Shown one piece after another: positions 29,844 to 41,670 of a stretch of 64,000 bases of DNA (its first letter is position 1; each line of letters starts with the position of its first letter). Origin of the DNA: Phylloscopus collybita (lineage: Eukaryota; Chordata; Aves; Passeriformes; Phylloscopidae); assembly GCA_027886175.1 (NCBI GenBank), contig JAJNNQ010000003.1, positions 6,921,501 to 6,985,500 of the forward strand, given 5' to 3'. Both the position numbers and the translations under genes were made by a program. The notes under the pieces were generated by a model. The model ran no database searches. It saw only the letters and a program-made list of their open reading frames with translations, and was not told the DNA's origin.

Positions 29844-32800
29844 GTTACGCCATAAGCTCAAAAAGGTAAACTTGGGAGAATGTTTCCTTTTCTCATTTGA
29901 TAGGATAAATTAGAAGGAAAAGGAAAATAGTGCTAGTGCAGGTGTACGAGTCCATCACATCTTACCTTAGATTTGGTACAGCAGGCAGAGACTATGCTGG
30001 ATTGTGAAGAATGGAAAGAGAACTCAAGTGATAGCAAATATTTAAATGTAGCATAGTTTAAAGGGAAGGCGTTTGAAGCTCAAAGATTTAAAAACAACAG
30101 TGAGAGGACAGTGCCTTTTAAATGTGCTCAGAGGCATGAACATTTTTGGGGTTTGGGTGGCCCTTCGATTTCTTGGTCCGTCATCTGCACAGTTTCTGAA
30201 AGCAGTAGGAAATAGGCCCACTCAGTATGGTGTTTCTTCTGCTCAGTATTTCTAGGGGTGCAATTCATACTTTCACAAAGAAACTCCTTATCATCCCCAA
30301 AAACTGACTAACCTGGAAATTGAATGGTCAGAATTGGGTTTAGTGCAACAGAGAGCTGTAGTGTTCATCTTAGGTTTGCTTTAATCTAACTTGAACTGAA
30401 TAGATTTTTTTCATACATGTTTTCCAGAACCTAAAGAAAGGTGAGTTATTAAAATTATTGAAAGATTATTTTTTTATAAAGGCTATTTATATAATAGGAA
30501 CTATTATTAATATATATTCTTTATTTACATGATTTGTCCAATATTAACTCTCTTAATTTTGCAACCCAGTTCTATCTGTCCAAAACTCCCGTTTTCATTA
30601 ACGTCACTGAAGGTGACCAGACATACTCCTAGGACCAAATTCAGCCCCAGTGAAAGAGGACACAAGTACCAGTGAAGTAGTGGGAATATACCCACTAAAG
30701 CCAGAGGTGAACCTGGCCTAAGTCTCTAAAAAACTTTTGGGAATCACTCTTCACATTACTGAAGTGATATGTTGGCTATTCCAAGAATGCTCATTTAAAC
30801 CCTCCAAATTCGGGTCTACCATTTCTCCTCTTTCTTCCTCCCTTGGAAGTGGTTGTTGAATCCAGTAAGATACATCAGAAATAGCAATTTAGATTTTCAA
30901 TATGATCAATAATTAGCAGTTCAGCAGACAGATATGTTGGCTAGCTCAAAGCATGTGGAGTTACCAAACATTTTATAGCTTTGTCTGTTTTGTGCGTGTG
31001 TGTAATATATATTTGTAAATCTATCTAGTTCTTGTCCTTTATCACAATTACAATGTGTGCAATCAATGAAATTGGCACCATGTTTTGAAACTGTTCAGAG
31101 TACCGAGGATTTCAGATTGCCCTCATGCACAACTTCGGGTAGGACTGTTTTTCTAATTCCTAAACAGGTTTTTTAAAAGTTAGTGAAGCCCATAATAGTT
31201 CTGCGGGTGATGTTCACCCTAACATTTTAAACTTGCTAGATTGGCAGCACTTGAATTCCAAAGGTTTGGGGCTTTTGGGGGGGTTCAGCTTGTTCACTTG
31301 CAAACACGCACCGAGGTGCCACTCAGAAAGTGCAATACCACGTGTAATATAAAATATGCTGACAGTTGGTGTTAGATTAGAATATAAGCATATAAATAAA
31401 CTGTACTTCGTGCAGGCTGTACTGATGAGGTAATGAGTGGTTGGCTTCATTTAGCAAATTGTAATATATTAAAAATGTGCAATCAATTACAGTATGAAAG
31501 ACTTTGGGGATTGTAAATCCAAGGCTTTGGTGTTTCAAGACACTTTGAAAGTCGGGATCCTGCAGCTGATTACTGCACTCACGGATACTTGATGTTGTGG
31601 GGGGAAACCTGGTTTTGTGAAAACTACAGAAGCTCCGAGAATAGTATGGGAAATGTGAAGTTTTATTTCCTTAGTTCTACAAAATATCTTGGAGTAGTCC
31701 AATAGACTTCCCATTGCTCTTTTTATTGACTGTTACATACTCCTTTTTGTTCATATGAATATTTTAACTCCTGCTAAGCTCGGTTGTCTTTCTAGAGCAA
31801 AGTTACCCTTGTATCTATTACTTTGCAGTCAACACACAATAATGGTTTAGCTCTTAAATGGGTTCTTTTCAGTTTGAGTTTAGTTCACAAAATCTGAAAC
31901 CCTGTTGGCTATAATCCTTAATTTAACTGAGTAAAACTGTTGCACAGACATCACATTAGGTGCTATGTTATCCGTATTTATCTGGTGTTGAAACGATGCT
32001 TTACCTCGTTTATGCAAGAAATGGTCGGCCTTTTCCAGCCTGGGTGAAAAGATTAACTCAAATTTATTAGATGTTATGAGGCCAAATTTCTTCCTACTTT
32101 GCCCCTTCCTAGCCCTTCTGTAAATATGAGTATAAATGTCTTTCAGTTCAAGCACAGTATTCTACACCCTTTTTGCCCAGACAGAAGTATGACAAGTCAG
32201 GCTCTGTTTCCAGAAGCTACTGCAATTAAATGTTGTGCATAAGCTGTAGAAGTTATTATAAGAATCAAATAGTAAAAGAAAGAAAACTTCAGAGTGGTAC
32301 AGACATAGTGCAGTTTGGGGTAATTGTAGCCTTTCAACAGATTTTTTTTTTTAAAAGTAGGAAAAGCTCCTGGGCTTTAACCAGTTCTCTGCATAACCAG
32401 GATGGGCATTTGAAAAACATTCTGCCAGTGTTTCACAGAAAACAACAATCCTTTTCTCAGCTTCAAAGTGTTGAACCCTAATTACTGTATCCTGTCACGG
32501 CAGTTCCGTGCTGATGTAACTTCACTGAGGATAGTGGAGGCACTGTTTGCTTACCCTGGTGGGAATGAGAGGATGTCATCTGCTCTCAGTATCAGAAGGA
32601 AGATCTGCTTACACACCACGAAAGCACTTGTAACTGAGCCCTAGATTTTTACAGAAATAACTTGGAATTTGGTTTATTTTTAACTATTCCCACTTCACGG
32701 CGATTTGAAAATTCTCCCTTTGTTCTGGGAATCAGCTGCACAAAATACTAAAGCAGTTTATTCTGGGCTTGAACTGAATCTGGGCACCTTGCTCCTGCAG

Positions 32801-35389
32801 AACTTCCTTGTAAGACAGCCAGAGCAAGGAGCGCAGGACTGGGCCATGTGTTTTATCACAAGTTTTAGTGAAATAAAATTTAAAACCAGTAACTTTTTCA
32901 GCTGTGAAACTGTGTTTGATATGATGACAGAACAGGCTGCTGCATATTAGTTTTAGTTAGAATAACATGCATCGCTTTTCTAAGAGTAGCAGAAAAAGTA
33001 CCTGTACTTTTTTACATATGCATACTTCTTTATCTGAAAGGGTGAAAGGGTGCATTAACAGTTTTTTCATAGGTGAAACAGACTTCCAGTATAATTTTTA
33101 AATTTTTTTAAGAAGGCTTTTAAATAAAACCAAAATTGTAAGTGGTTTGGTATCTTGTGGAAAAGATATGAGCCTGCATATTGAGGACAATATAGAAATC
33201 ACCAGGTTTGTAAGAATTTTGTATATGATGACCCTGCTGGTGGTGGTTTGGCAAGTTGTTTGTGGGTTTTTATGCCAACTTTTCTTTTTCTGTAAAGTAT
33301 TAAATGCCCTTCAGTGGTCAGTAGCCCATGTTTGTTGACAATTTGAAGGTATTGTCTTTGCTTTGTCATTATATAACTGGCATGTTCAAATGTCTGTTCT
33401 TAATAGTAATTATTAATTCCTCCTGTTTTGCATGTCTGTACAGGTTGCAGACCTGGGCTGGACCCATTCAAAAAACAAATATCAGAAAAGCCACTTGAAA
33501 TTACTATTTTTGTTGATGTCTTTGACATCTTGAAAATACTTCAAGTTAATGAAAATGGTGTGGTATTACAGAAAGAATTGTAACTTGCTGCTTCTAGGAT
33601 ATTTTTTAACTTCTTTCACTTGTTTTAGTTTTACTTGAATGGAAGAACCACACTTGTTTTTTAAAAACACTATATAGCTGTGGATGTTGTTGCAGATTGT
33701 TGAATCCCAATTTAATTTTGCAATACATGTTTCATACAAATAATGGATTTGCATCTTTTTATTTTGTGCTGGAAGTTTTCTCAGTTTAGGCAAGGCTCTA
33801 TCTGTCCAAAGTGATGTGTAGCTCACCACCCCTGCAGCTGGTGTTGGTTTGGGTTTTTTCTTTGTTTAGTTTTACTTTTTCTTCCATCTGTGTTAATGAA
33901 GGGAAGCCAGCTGGAAACTGGCTATAGAAGTTCTCTATTTGCATACACTAACCAAACCTATAGGTGCTCTGCTCTTTGAGAAATTCTGGTTTTACTTCAT
34001 GCTGATACAACACTCACTTCATCAGAATCTCTCTGGATGGCAACAGCATATGAAATCAGAATTAGGCTATATGTATATCAGAGCTCCAGATTATTTATTC
34101 CTATGATTCAGTATGAAGGGTTCTCATAAGGAGAGGAATGTTTAGTAGCAGCCCAGTTAAACACTTAATAATTTTACTTTGAAATAGTCTTTATTGACTA
34201 AGTAGCCTTTCCAGCTCTCCAAAAGTACAGTAATCCTGTCTACAGTTTCTTTCATTCTTGACACTTCAGTATTTTTGTTCCTTGCTAGCTTAAATGTTTC
34301 TTTTTCCTACTCTTTTGTAGCATACTGACTTGTTGAACTCACATTCAGGAAAAATCATTGTTCTTCATTTGCCATACAGTGTTCTGGACTTCTGAGCTTT
34401 ATGGGATAGACTCTGAAAAGTCTGAGGTCTTCTGTGTTAGTGCTCCTGACTCCAAGCCAGAGGTGAATCCCTCTGTCCCTTCTCTCTCCAACACCCTTCT
34501 GGGACATGCCCAGAGCATAAGAAAATCATAAAATATTTGTAAGAGAAGATCATTGAAGCAATGTTCTGCCTGTACTTTGAAGTTAGTGTCCCCACTGGTT
34601 TGTGTAAGTGTGTTTTAAGTGTCCTTACTGTCACTTCTGTATGTGATGCAATATTCCTGCGGCAGAAGGAGGGCAAAAAATACACCGTTCTGTCTTGATT
34701 CTTTTTGAAATTCTGGTGCCTGATTCCCAGTAGTAGTATTAAACTGCTTCAAGAGCCATTCAGTTCAGTGTAACTGCATCCATTTTGTTAGGCTGCTGTT
34801 CCAGTGATAAAATTAATCACAGCTAAACCTGACTTAATTGTATTACAGAAGTTACTGAAAGCCTACTTCAGGCAGGAGCTGGTTCTTTTCAAGAACTTTT
34901 ATGTCTGTTGTAGTTTAGTGAATTCTTGTGAGCCAAAATGTGGATATTCATAGTTGGAATTTCATTCTGCCTTGTTTCTTTAACTATTTTTAATCCATTT
35001 TCAGGCTTTATTAATAATGTTCTATATCCTGAATTATCAACTGCCCCAGACTGTCCAAAATTGTCTTGCTGTTTCATTTGGGGCTGGGAAAAGAATAGGA
35101 ATAGATAATTCTTCTTGTCTTATAGGAGCTGTGGTCCAAATTCTTTATTTCTCATGTGAAGATAAATTTCCAGATAAATTCATTATCTGGAAGTATCATC
35201 CTTTCTCTTTGCCCCTGGCACCTCTTCAAGTATTAACTATGAATATCCACTACACTATCAAAGTCTACTTCCCTGGTGGAGAAAAGGGCTTTAAATGTAT
35301 ATGGCTGCAGTCTGAAGTCCTGGGTTCTTGGGTTTGAAATCTTGTAAGTATTGCTGTCATTGTAAATGGCAACACAACTGCAGAATTCT
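29844..35389 (+). other. PIK3CA: Probable distal PIK3CA 3'UTR, grading into intergenic DNA
   Basis: AT-rich single-copy sequence with no coding exon on either strand. Canonical AATAAA hexamers on the + strand are at 31,395-31,400, 32,872-32,877 and 33,123-33,128. The last is followed within 25 nt by a GT-rich stretch (ttgtaagtggtttggtatcttgtgg), as expected of a cleavage site. Mammalian PIK3CA transcripts have multi-kilobase 3'UTRs, which fits, but the actual end cannot be set from sequence alone. Confidence 0.45.
33123..33128 (+). terminator. PIK3CA: Candidate poly(A) signal of PIK3CA
   Basis: AATAAA followed by a GT-rich downstream element. Alternatives are 31,395, 32,872, 36,178 and 37,177. 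Inferred only. Confidence 0.3.
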
Positions 35390-35850
35390 CACAGAATCAT
35401 TGAGGTTGGCAAAGACCTTTGGAGTTCGTTTAACCCAGACACCCTGTTCAAAGCAGAATAGAACAGGATGCCCAGGACATTGTCTAGCTGGGTTTAGAGT
35501 CTGTCTGAGAAAGAGGAATCTGCAGTCATTTTTTTTTTTTCATGTTTATATGAAATATCTTCTCTTTCATTGCCTGATGTCCTTTCAGTGGGCACTGAGA
35601 AAAGCCTTCCCTGTCTTTATTCCTCCCTATCAAGTATTTATGTACATTGACCAGACGCCCCCTGGGCTTTCTCTTTGACCAGGATACCAATTGCAGCTCT
35701 CAGCCTCCTCTCCTATCCTTTACAGCCCTTTTCATGGACCCATCCCAGTGCTCCAGGTGTGGCCTCAGCAGTGCTGAGCAGAGGGGCAGGGGGAAGGCTC
35801 ACCTCCCCTGACCTGCTCTTCCTAAGGCAGCCCAGGATCCTGTCAGCATT
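35390..35850 (-). mobile_element. CR1 LINE fragment, antisense
   Basis: The + strand shows the reverse complement of CR1: acagaatcattgaggttggc, then a run containing the ccaggtgtggcctcagcagtg and tgagcagaggggcaggggg blocks and cttcctaaggcagcccagg. A poly-T stretch at about 35,530-35,540 and local divergence indicate age. The edges are approximate on the right. Confidence 0.87.
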
Positions 35851-38800
35851 TTGGGGAAATAGAGCCCAGGAAGGTGTCAGCTCTCAGTGCTTCTGTGTAA
35901 CTTCATTGAAGCTGGGAGCAGCTACCTGTCTGCATCAAAGGGAAAGTGAAAACCCCCACCAGTGCTTCAATTATCTTTTAAAAATGAGACAATTACCTTT
36001 GAAATAACCACTACTGGGGCAGGGGGGAGTGTTGCCGTGTGTGTGTCATTCTGTGGTAAAGGTCTGTGGTAAAGTAGGTAGAAAGCAAGACATTTTTAGT
36101 AATAATGGGCCAAAAAGTATTTAAGATGCAGCAAGATGCATGTGTTGTCATACTGAGAATAGTCTTGCAGTACTTTAAATAAAAAATACCACAACCCCTT
36201 TTTTAACCCTTCTGCTGTGCTACTCAAGTAACAAAAGTTTGGCCTATGATACTTATTGTAGTTCATGTTCATGGGAAACTGTAAAAAGTCTGCTTTTTAT
36301 TTATCTTCGCGGTCTGTATCATGCTGTTTATTAAAAAAACAACTACTTTTGTTTGGTTTTTATCACACTTTTGAGTGTCAATGTATATACTAACAACTAA
36401 ATTAAAATGATATGGTTGGTACACTTGTGAATTCTGAAGCGAGAATTTAAGAAATATTCAGTCTTGGTGTGTGATTTGGTGTTGCAGCTCTGCCTTTGAA
36501 AATGGCTAAAAGAAAAGAAATGGAAATTGCATACCTCAGTTAATTTGGGGGGAACAGAAATAGAATTTGCATTATTTAGGGGTGAAAAGTCCAATATGCA
36601 TGTGGCATTTATTCTTGTAAACGCTGATCCTCAAAATAAGTAATTTTATTTTAGTTTTAAACGTGGGCTGTAAAGAGCTGTGACAAGAGAGATGATGTTA
36701 TTGAAGTGTTTCAGCTGGATGGTTTACAGTCCCTGCTAAATCAATCTGGTTTTGAAAAATATGCTTTATGCTTTCATTACCAAAATTATAATTTTTTAAA
36801 AAGCCAAACAAACAAGGTTATGTTTTTGTATCCAAAACTACTTTTGAAAGCGTGACAAACATATTTGGGGAAATTACTCACTGGCAGTATAAGAGCATGA
36901 GGCTGCAAAGGAACTCCTCCTGTGGACATGTTGGCCTACTTTGGACTCCAGTTGCTAACAAACTGGGAAGGATTTGAGTTCTCTTGTGAAGATTTCACCT
37001 TTTTTTGGAGGGATGAGACAAGTGTCAGGGTTTTTAGTTGGGCCACTTCAAAACATATTTGCCCCCAGTCAGCTCTAAACTTCATACAGTGGTCAGTTCT
37101 GTTTCAGGTCACACTGCCCAGCTTTGAGAAGAGCTGTGTTCCAGCAGGTGCTGAGTCTGTGCTGGATCAACTTTATAATAAAATATGGACATCATAATTT
37201 ATATTTATTTTGAAGCTTCAGCAGAACTGAAAAGCATGGCTGGGGTTTGAAACTAGCTACTTCAGCAACCTGAGTTAACAGGTTAACTTGTGTTTATTAT
37301 ACATGAGGTGAGTTTTACCTTTCCTAATAACTATAAAATAGTTTTTACTGGCTACAGCTGTGTGTTAGTTGCACAGGATGGTCAGGATAAGAGGATCATC
37401 AGCTCCTGTTCAAATACAAAGTTTAGAGTTTATTGCCATTTAGTGTGATCTTTGTGGTAGTTCTAAGTCTAAACATTGAAAAAATAACATAAAATTTGCA
37501 AAGTAATGCTGGTGAAACAAGAAGGATTTGCTATGTGGGCAGTTTGCTTCAGCTTAGGAATCTCAGGAAGCCCTCCTGATTTTACAGTCAGAAATCAGTC
37601 TGTTTTCCAATCTTCCTTGGAAAGACACAATCTGAAGTCTGAGTCCATGTGACAAAAGAGCTGAGAAGCTGATGCTAGACAAGATATGCCAAGTACCTCC
37701 TACATGTCCTTTTAAACACTAACAAATCTACCTCCAGTGAAGGTTATCCTCATGAGCTATGCTAACTGCTTTCATTGAAGAAAGGGTTTACCCCATGCTT
37801 ATTTTGGTCAGGATACATCCCCACCAATTGAAATGAGCATCATCTATGTTGCCCATTTAAACAAGAATGTGAATGTCACACAGGCTTTTCTGTATTTTCA
37901 GTTGGAATCTGTTCTGACTGATTAAAACCTCACCCAGAGCTCTCTCAACATCCCAAGCACGTGGTGGTTTAGAAAACAAGACTCATTTAGGCTTTTCTGT
38001 CTAAAGCATTGATAGCTCTGTTTGATGCGTGTGACTTTGAACTGGATCTGCAGCTTCAAAGGGGATCCTCCTCAGATGTTTTTCTTTCACTTAAAGCCTT
38101 GTCTTTTTATCTGACATAAGTGGTGTTGGGCTGTGCTGCTTCGGGTGGAGAATAAATCATTCAAAAGGTACAGAAGATGCTTTGGTCCGCCTGAGTTTGC
38201 CTCACAAGCAGGACTGAATTCAAAGCAAAAGCTTCGGCTTGGGTTTGGGATTTTTTTTTTTTTCCTCTCCCTTTGCTATGTATGGATTTTAGGTTCTCAT
38301 CACTGCCCTCCGCTGGGAACTGGGGAGAGTGCTTTCCTGGAACACTTACACGGAAAACAAAAAAAAATTTGGTGAATAGAGGGAGAAGTATGTGAGCATC
38401 CGCCCATTTGGCTGGCTATTGCCAATTTATGAGACCTTTAACACAAGCTGTCCTGGGGAGACCTCAGCAACCATGGCTGGAGTAAAAAGCAGAGAACAAG
38501 CTGAACTGTGAGACCAGGAACTTGTTTGATTGGTAACTCAGCGCAGGAGATCATAGACATAAAACATTTATTTAATGTCTGAGGGCTGAGCAGTGTGCCA
38601 GCAAAAGGACACATTTAGTCCTGTTTTTCTGCTTACCACCGAAACTCCTGTGTGATCATAGGATGAAGCTCTTTCCATCTGGCTCTAAGCAAATCACATC
38701 ACCCTGGAGGCATGTTTCCAGCCTCAGGACAAAGGCTAAAAGTAGGATTTTATAGAGAGTAAGTCCAGTTTCATCTGCAAGATAAGGAATAAAACTAAGG

Positions 38801-39199
38801 CCAGAAACAGGGTATAGTTTCCTTTTTTACTAATCAGTGGAGCTACACCATTAGGGATATTGTGGATTCTTTGCTAATTCAAAACTTTTTCTTAGAACAA
38901 GGTAAATTCAGGCTGAGCCAGAGCAAAACAGTTCAATGAATGAAATGCTTAGCAAAATTCCATAAGTTATTTTAAGTCATGGAAATAAGGGACTGTAGTG
39001 GCCTCCCTCATGTTCTCAAAATTAATGAGGTATTTTTTAAAATAGTAAAATGCTGTTTGAAGTGTTCTGCTTTGTGAACCAGTACAATTTGTGGCATGAT
39101 AAGAAGTGAAGATGAAATCAGCAAAAAGGGACGCAATTAAAAATTCTGAAAAGGGAGAGCTGCTTATTTTAATTTTCAAACCCTTATTTATACATATTT
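35851..39199. other. Intergenic DNA between PIK3CA and ZNF639
   Basis: No exon recognised on either strand. In human, KCNMB3 (minus strand) lies between PIK3CA and ZNF639. I looked by eye on the minus strand for its cysteine-rich extracellular loop and transmembrane segments and found nothing convincing. AATAAA hexamers occur at 36,178-36,183 and 37,177-37,182. Short TG and poly-T runs lie at about 36,038-36,048 and 38,251-38,262. Confidence 0.6.
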
Positions 39200-39656
39200 C
39201 ACAGAATCATTTGGAATTGCTAGTTTTTGAGGGGACCTCTGGAGATCATCCAGTCCAAGGCATAGTCACCTAGAGCAGGTAACACTGGAATGCATCCTGG
39301 TGGGTTTGGAATGTCCCTAGAGCGAGAGAATCCACAATCCCCTGGGCAGCTGTCCAAGTGCTCTGCCACCCTCAATGTGAAGAAGTTTTTCCTCGTGTTT
39401 CCTCCAGGAGAAACTTCTTCTGTTTTAGTTTATGGCCATCGCTCCTCACCCTGTTGCTTGGGACCACCAAAAAGAGCCTGGCACCATCATCTGGCCCCTG
39501 CCTTTGAAATATTGATGTGCTTTGGTGCGATCCCCTCTCAGCTGTCCCTTCCCCAGACCAACCAGGCCCGCTCCTGCGGTCCCCTCACAAGGGATCTGCC
39601 AGACCCCTCCTCACTCTGTGCCTCCACTGCACCCTCTCCAATAACTCCTTCTCTTT
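39200..39656 (-). mobile_element. CR1 LINE fragment, antisense
   Basis: The + strand has the reverse-complement CR1 blocks cacagaatcatttgg, atcatccagtccaaggc, a gggcagctgtccaagtgctc block, atgtgaagaagtttttcctc and a gatcccctctcagctgtcc segment. It ends about 300 bp before the ZNF639 CpG island. Confidence 0.9.
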
Positions 39657-39939
39657 CTTGGATGTACATATTTCTTTCTTGTCCTGTATGTATTTATGAT
39701 ACACTTTATATTGATTCTCCTGTACAGTAGCTGTAAGGGACAGCTTCTGCACTGACACAAAAAGTTGAGCTTTACGAGGTTCCGGCTTTGACATTTCACC
39801 CTCTCGTTCGTGTAAACTCTGAGCGCTGACACTGTTCCCAAGCAGGCTTACATGCCGCCAGCTGCCTTACGAGGCCTGTAGATGAAAGCGTGGCTGTGCT
39901 GACGGTGCCGGGTGCAGATGAAATATAAACGAAAGGTTT

Positions 39940-40540
39940 ATTTAGGCCCCTCGCCGTCGCTATGGCGACGGGCGGGTGCGGAGGGGCCGGTGGCCGGCAG
40001 GGGGCGCTGCGGGCGGCGGCCGCTCGCCCCTTTCCCGCCCCTTGCCCGCGGAGCGGCCGGGCCGGGCCGGGCCCGCGCCGAGCGGGGCGGGCGGAGCGGC
40101 CGCGCCGGGCCCGGAGGAGCGGAGCGGAGCGGCACTGGCGGCCGGCAGGTGAGTCCCGGCGGCAGCGCCCGGGGAGCCGCGAGGCGGGAGCCGCCCGTGC
40201 CCCGGCCCCGCCGGGGAGGTGAGCTGTGACTCACGGCCTGGCCCGCGGCTCTCCCGGTGCGGCCCCGGGCCGGGCCCTCTCCCGCCGCCCCTGCGGGGTC
40301 GCGGCCTCGCCCCTGCCCGCGGCTCCGCGGCTGCCGCCGGGGCGGAGCGGTGCCTTTGCCGCTCTCCCGCCAGAGGCTCCCCGTGCGGCCTCCGCGCAGG
40401 CCGCGCCTCCCCGGGGCCGATCGGCATCCCGATCCTCGCGGCCTGGATCCCGCTTTTCAGGGCCAGGAAAAGCCGCTGGAATAGAGCAACCCGCCTTGCT
40501 TCCCCGCGGTCAGATCCGCTGAGAAAAGGCTGAGCTTTTC
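39940..40540 (+). promoter_or_regulatory. ZNF639: CpG island, ZNF639 promoter
   Basis: GC content and CpG density rise sharply here against AT-rich flanks, with many GGGCGG and CCGCCC boxes. A TATAAA hexamer is at 39,924-39,929 and an X-box-like element at 39,956-39,969. The first good splice donor on the + strand is CAG/GTGAGT at 40,148/40,149, and a second candidate, GAG/GTGAGC, is near 40,217/40,218. Either could end an untranslated first exon. Open frames across the island on both strands are products of its base composition. Confidence 0.85.
39956..39969. promoter_or_regulatory. RFX X-box-like element
   Basis: GTCGCTATGGCGAC is an imperfect palindrome differing at three positions from the canonical RFX palindrome GTTGCCATGGCAAC. 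It lies at the 5' edge of the CpG island, about 30 bp after a TATAAA. Binding is inferred only. Confidence 0.35.
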
Positions 40541-41167
40541 AAGCGCGTACCTGGGGTGAGACTTGCGGTGTCAGTGCGCTGTCGGTTCTTCCCTTGCAAT
40601 CACAGAAAACGGTGAAGGTACTGATGCTTCTAGATCACGATATAACGCTATAATCTGTTATTTTTCCATCCCTTTCTGGATCTTAGTTCAGAAAATATTT
40701 AATATCAGGGGAACATAGTTAACTTGATCAGGGCCTTTTTTTCCCTCCTTTCACCTCTGGTGCATGGCACTGATTACAGAAGATCCTGGGCCCGCAAGTG
40801 CTCTTCAGTTATGGCAACCCACATCACATTCCTTGTTTGCAGCCTTTTCTTCTTCAAGACTGTTTGTCCCATATATAGCTCAAGTATTTGTGTTTCGTTT
40901 CCAAATATTTTTCTGCTCTCAGGAGCTGCCAAGTGCAGCAAAAGCCAACTAACTTGAGACTAAAGAAAAAGAAATATACCAGTGCATTCACCTTACTAAT
41001 TTTGATGCTCTAAACTGGAATTAATATCAACCTCTTACGTTGCTTTCTAGCTTCAGTTTCCATAGATTCATTCTTTGTAGTATTTGTATCACTTGTCTCT
41101 GATTCTGTGTTTTTTTTTCTGATTTGTGCTAAAGTTTTAAGTGGTTTAAAATGCTGTCACTCCGTAG

Positions 41168-41267
41168 GTGAAATCTTCTTGAGCTGATACATTCACTACA
41201 TTTGGAAGCTGTACAGCCATCAGCTTAGCTGCTCTGCTTCCTGATACTGAAGAGTCTAGGATTTTTG
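41168..41267 (+). other. ZNF639: Candidate untranslated exon of ZNF639
   Basis: A 100-nt segment is bounded by CTCCGTAG on the left and a consensus donor GTAAGAG on the right. It lies between the CpG island and the first coding exon and lacks an ATG-initiated frame of note. Called from splice signals and position only; transcript evidence would decide. Confidence 0.45.
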
Positions 41268-41654
41268 GTAAGAGACTGTGTTAGTATTTTAAACACTAAA
41301 ACTTGTTTCTAAAGGGCTCTGCCTCAGAATGTCCTGTCTCTGACAAAAAGGGTGCTGGAGAGAAGGCTTGTGGATGATCCTGAGTGCTGGAGTACCTGGG
41401 GAATTCTGACTTGTCTGTCTTTATGGTGAACCTTCTTTTGCTCCAGGAATGTGAAACTGGACTTCAGCAGTTGTATGCACTTAGTGGGTTCTTAACTGTA
41501 TAAAAATACAGTTAAGGAGCAAGAAGGGGGAGTAGGAAAGAACTTTTGTATTTGTTATGCAGATTTTCAAAATGCTTGTATTGTTCTGTAAGGTTCTGAA
41601 AGGTAAACTAGATACAAACAAGACTAGTTCTTTAATGTTTTTACTTTACAGTTC

Positions 41655-41660
41655 ATGTAG
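41655..41660 (+). promoter_or_regulatory. ZNF639: Start-stop upstream ORF (ATGTAG) before ZNF639
   Basis: An ATG followed immediately by TAG lies 10 nt before the main start and within the same exon (exon begins 41,652). Its context is weak (T at -3, T at +4), whereas the main ATG has A at -3. Minimal start-stop elements can stall or delay ribosomes; the effect here is untested. Confidence 0.4.
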
Positions 41661-41670
41661 ACTGTTCAAA

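Noticed and set aside
39912..40533. Overlapping open frames up to 155 aa in five frames across 39.9-40.5 kb
   Set aside because: GC-rich CpG island lacking stop codons in all frames. Arg/Pro/Gly/Ala composition is unlike a real protein and no splice-site pattern supports coding.
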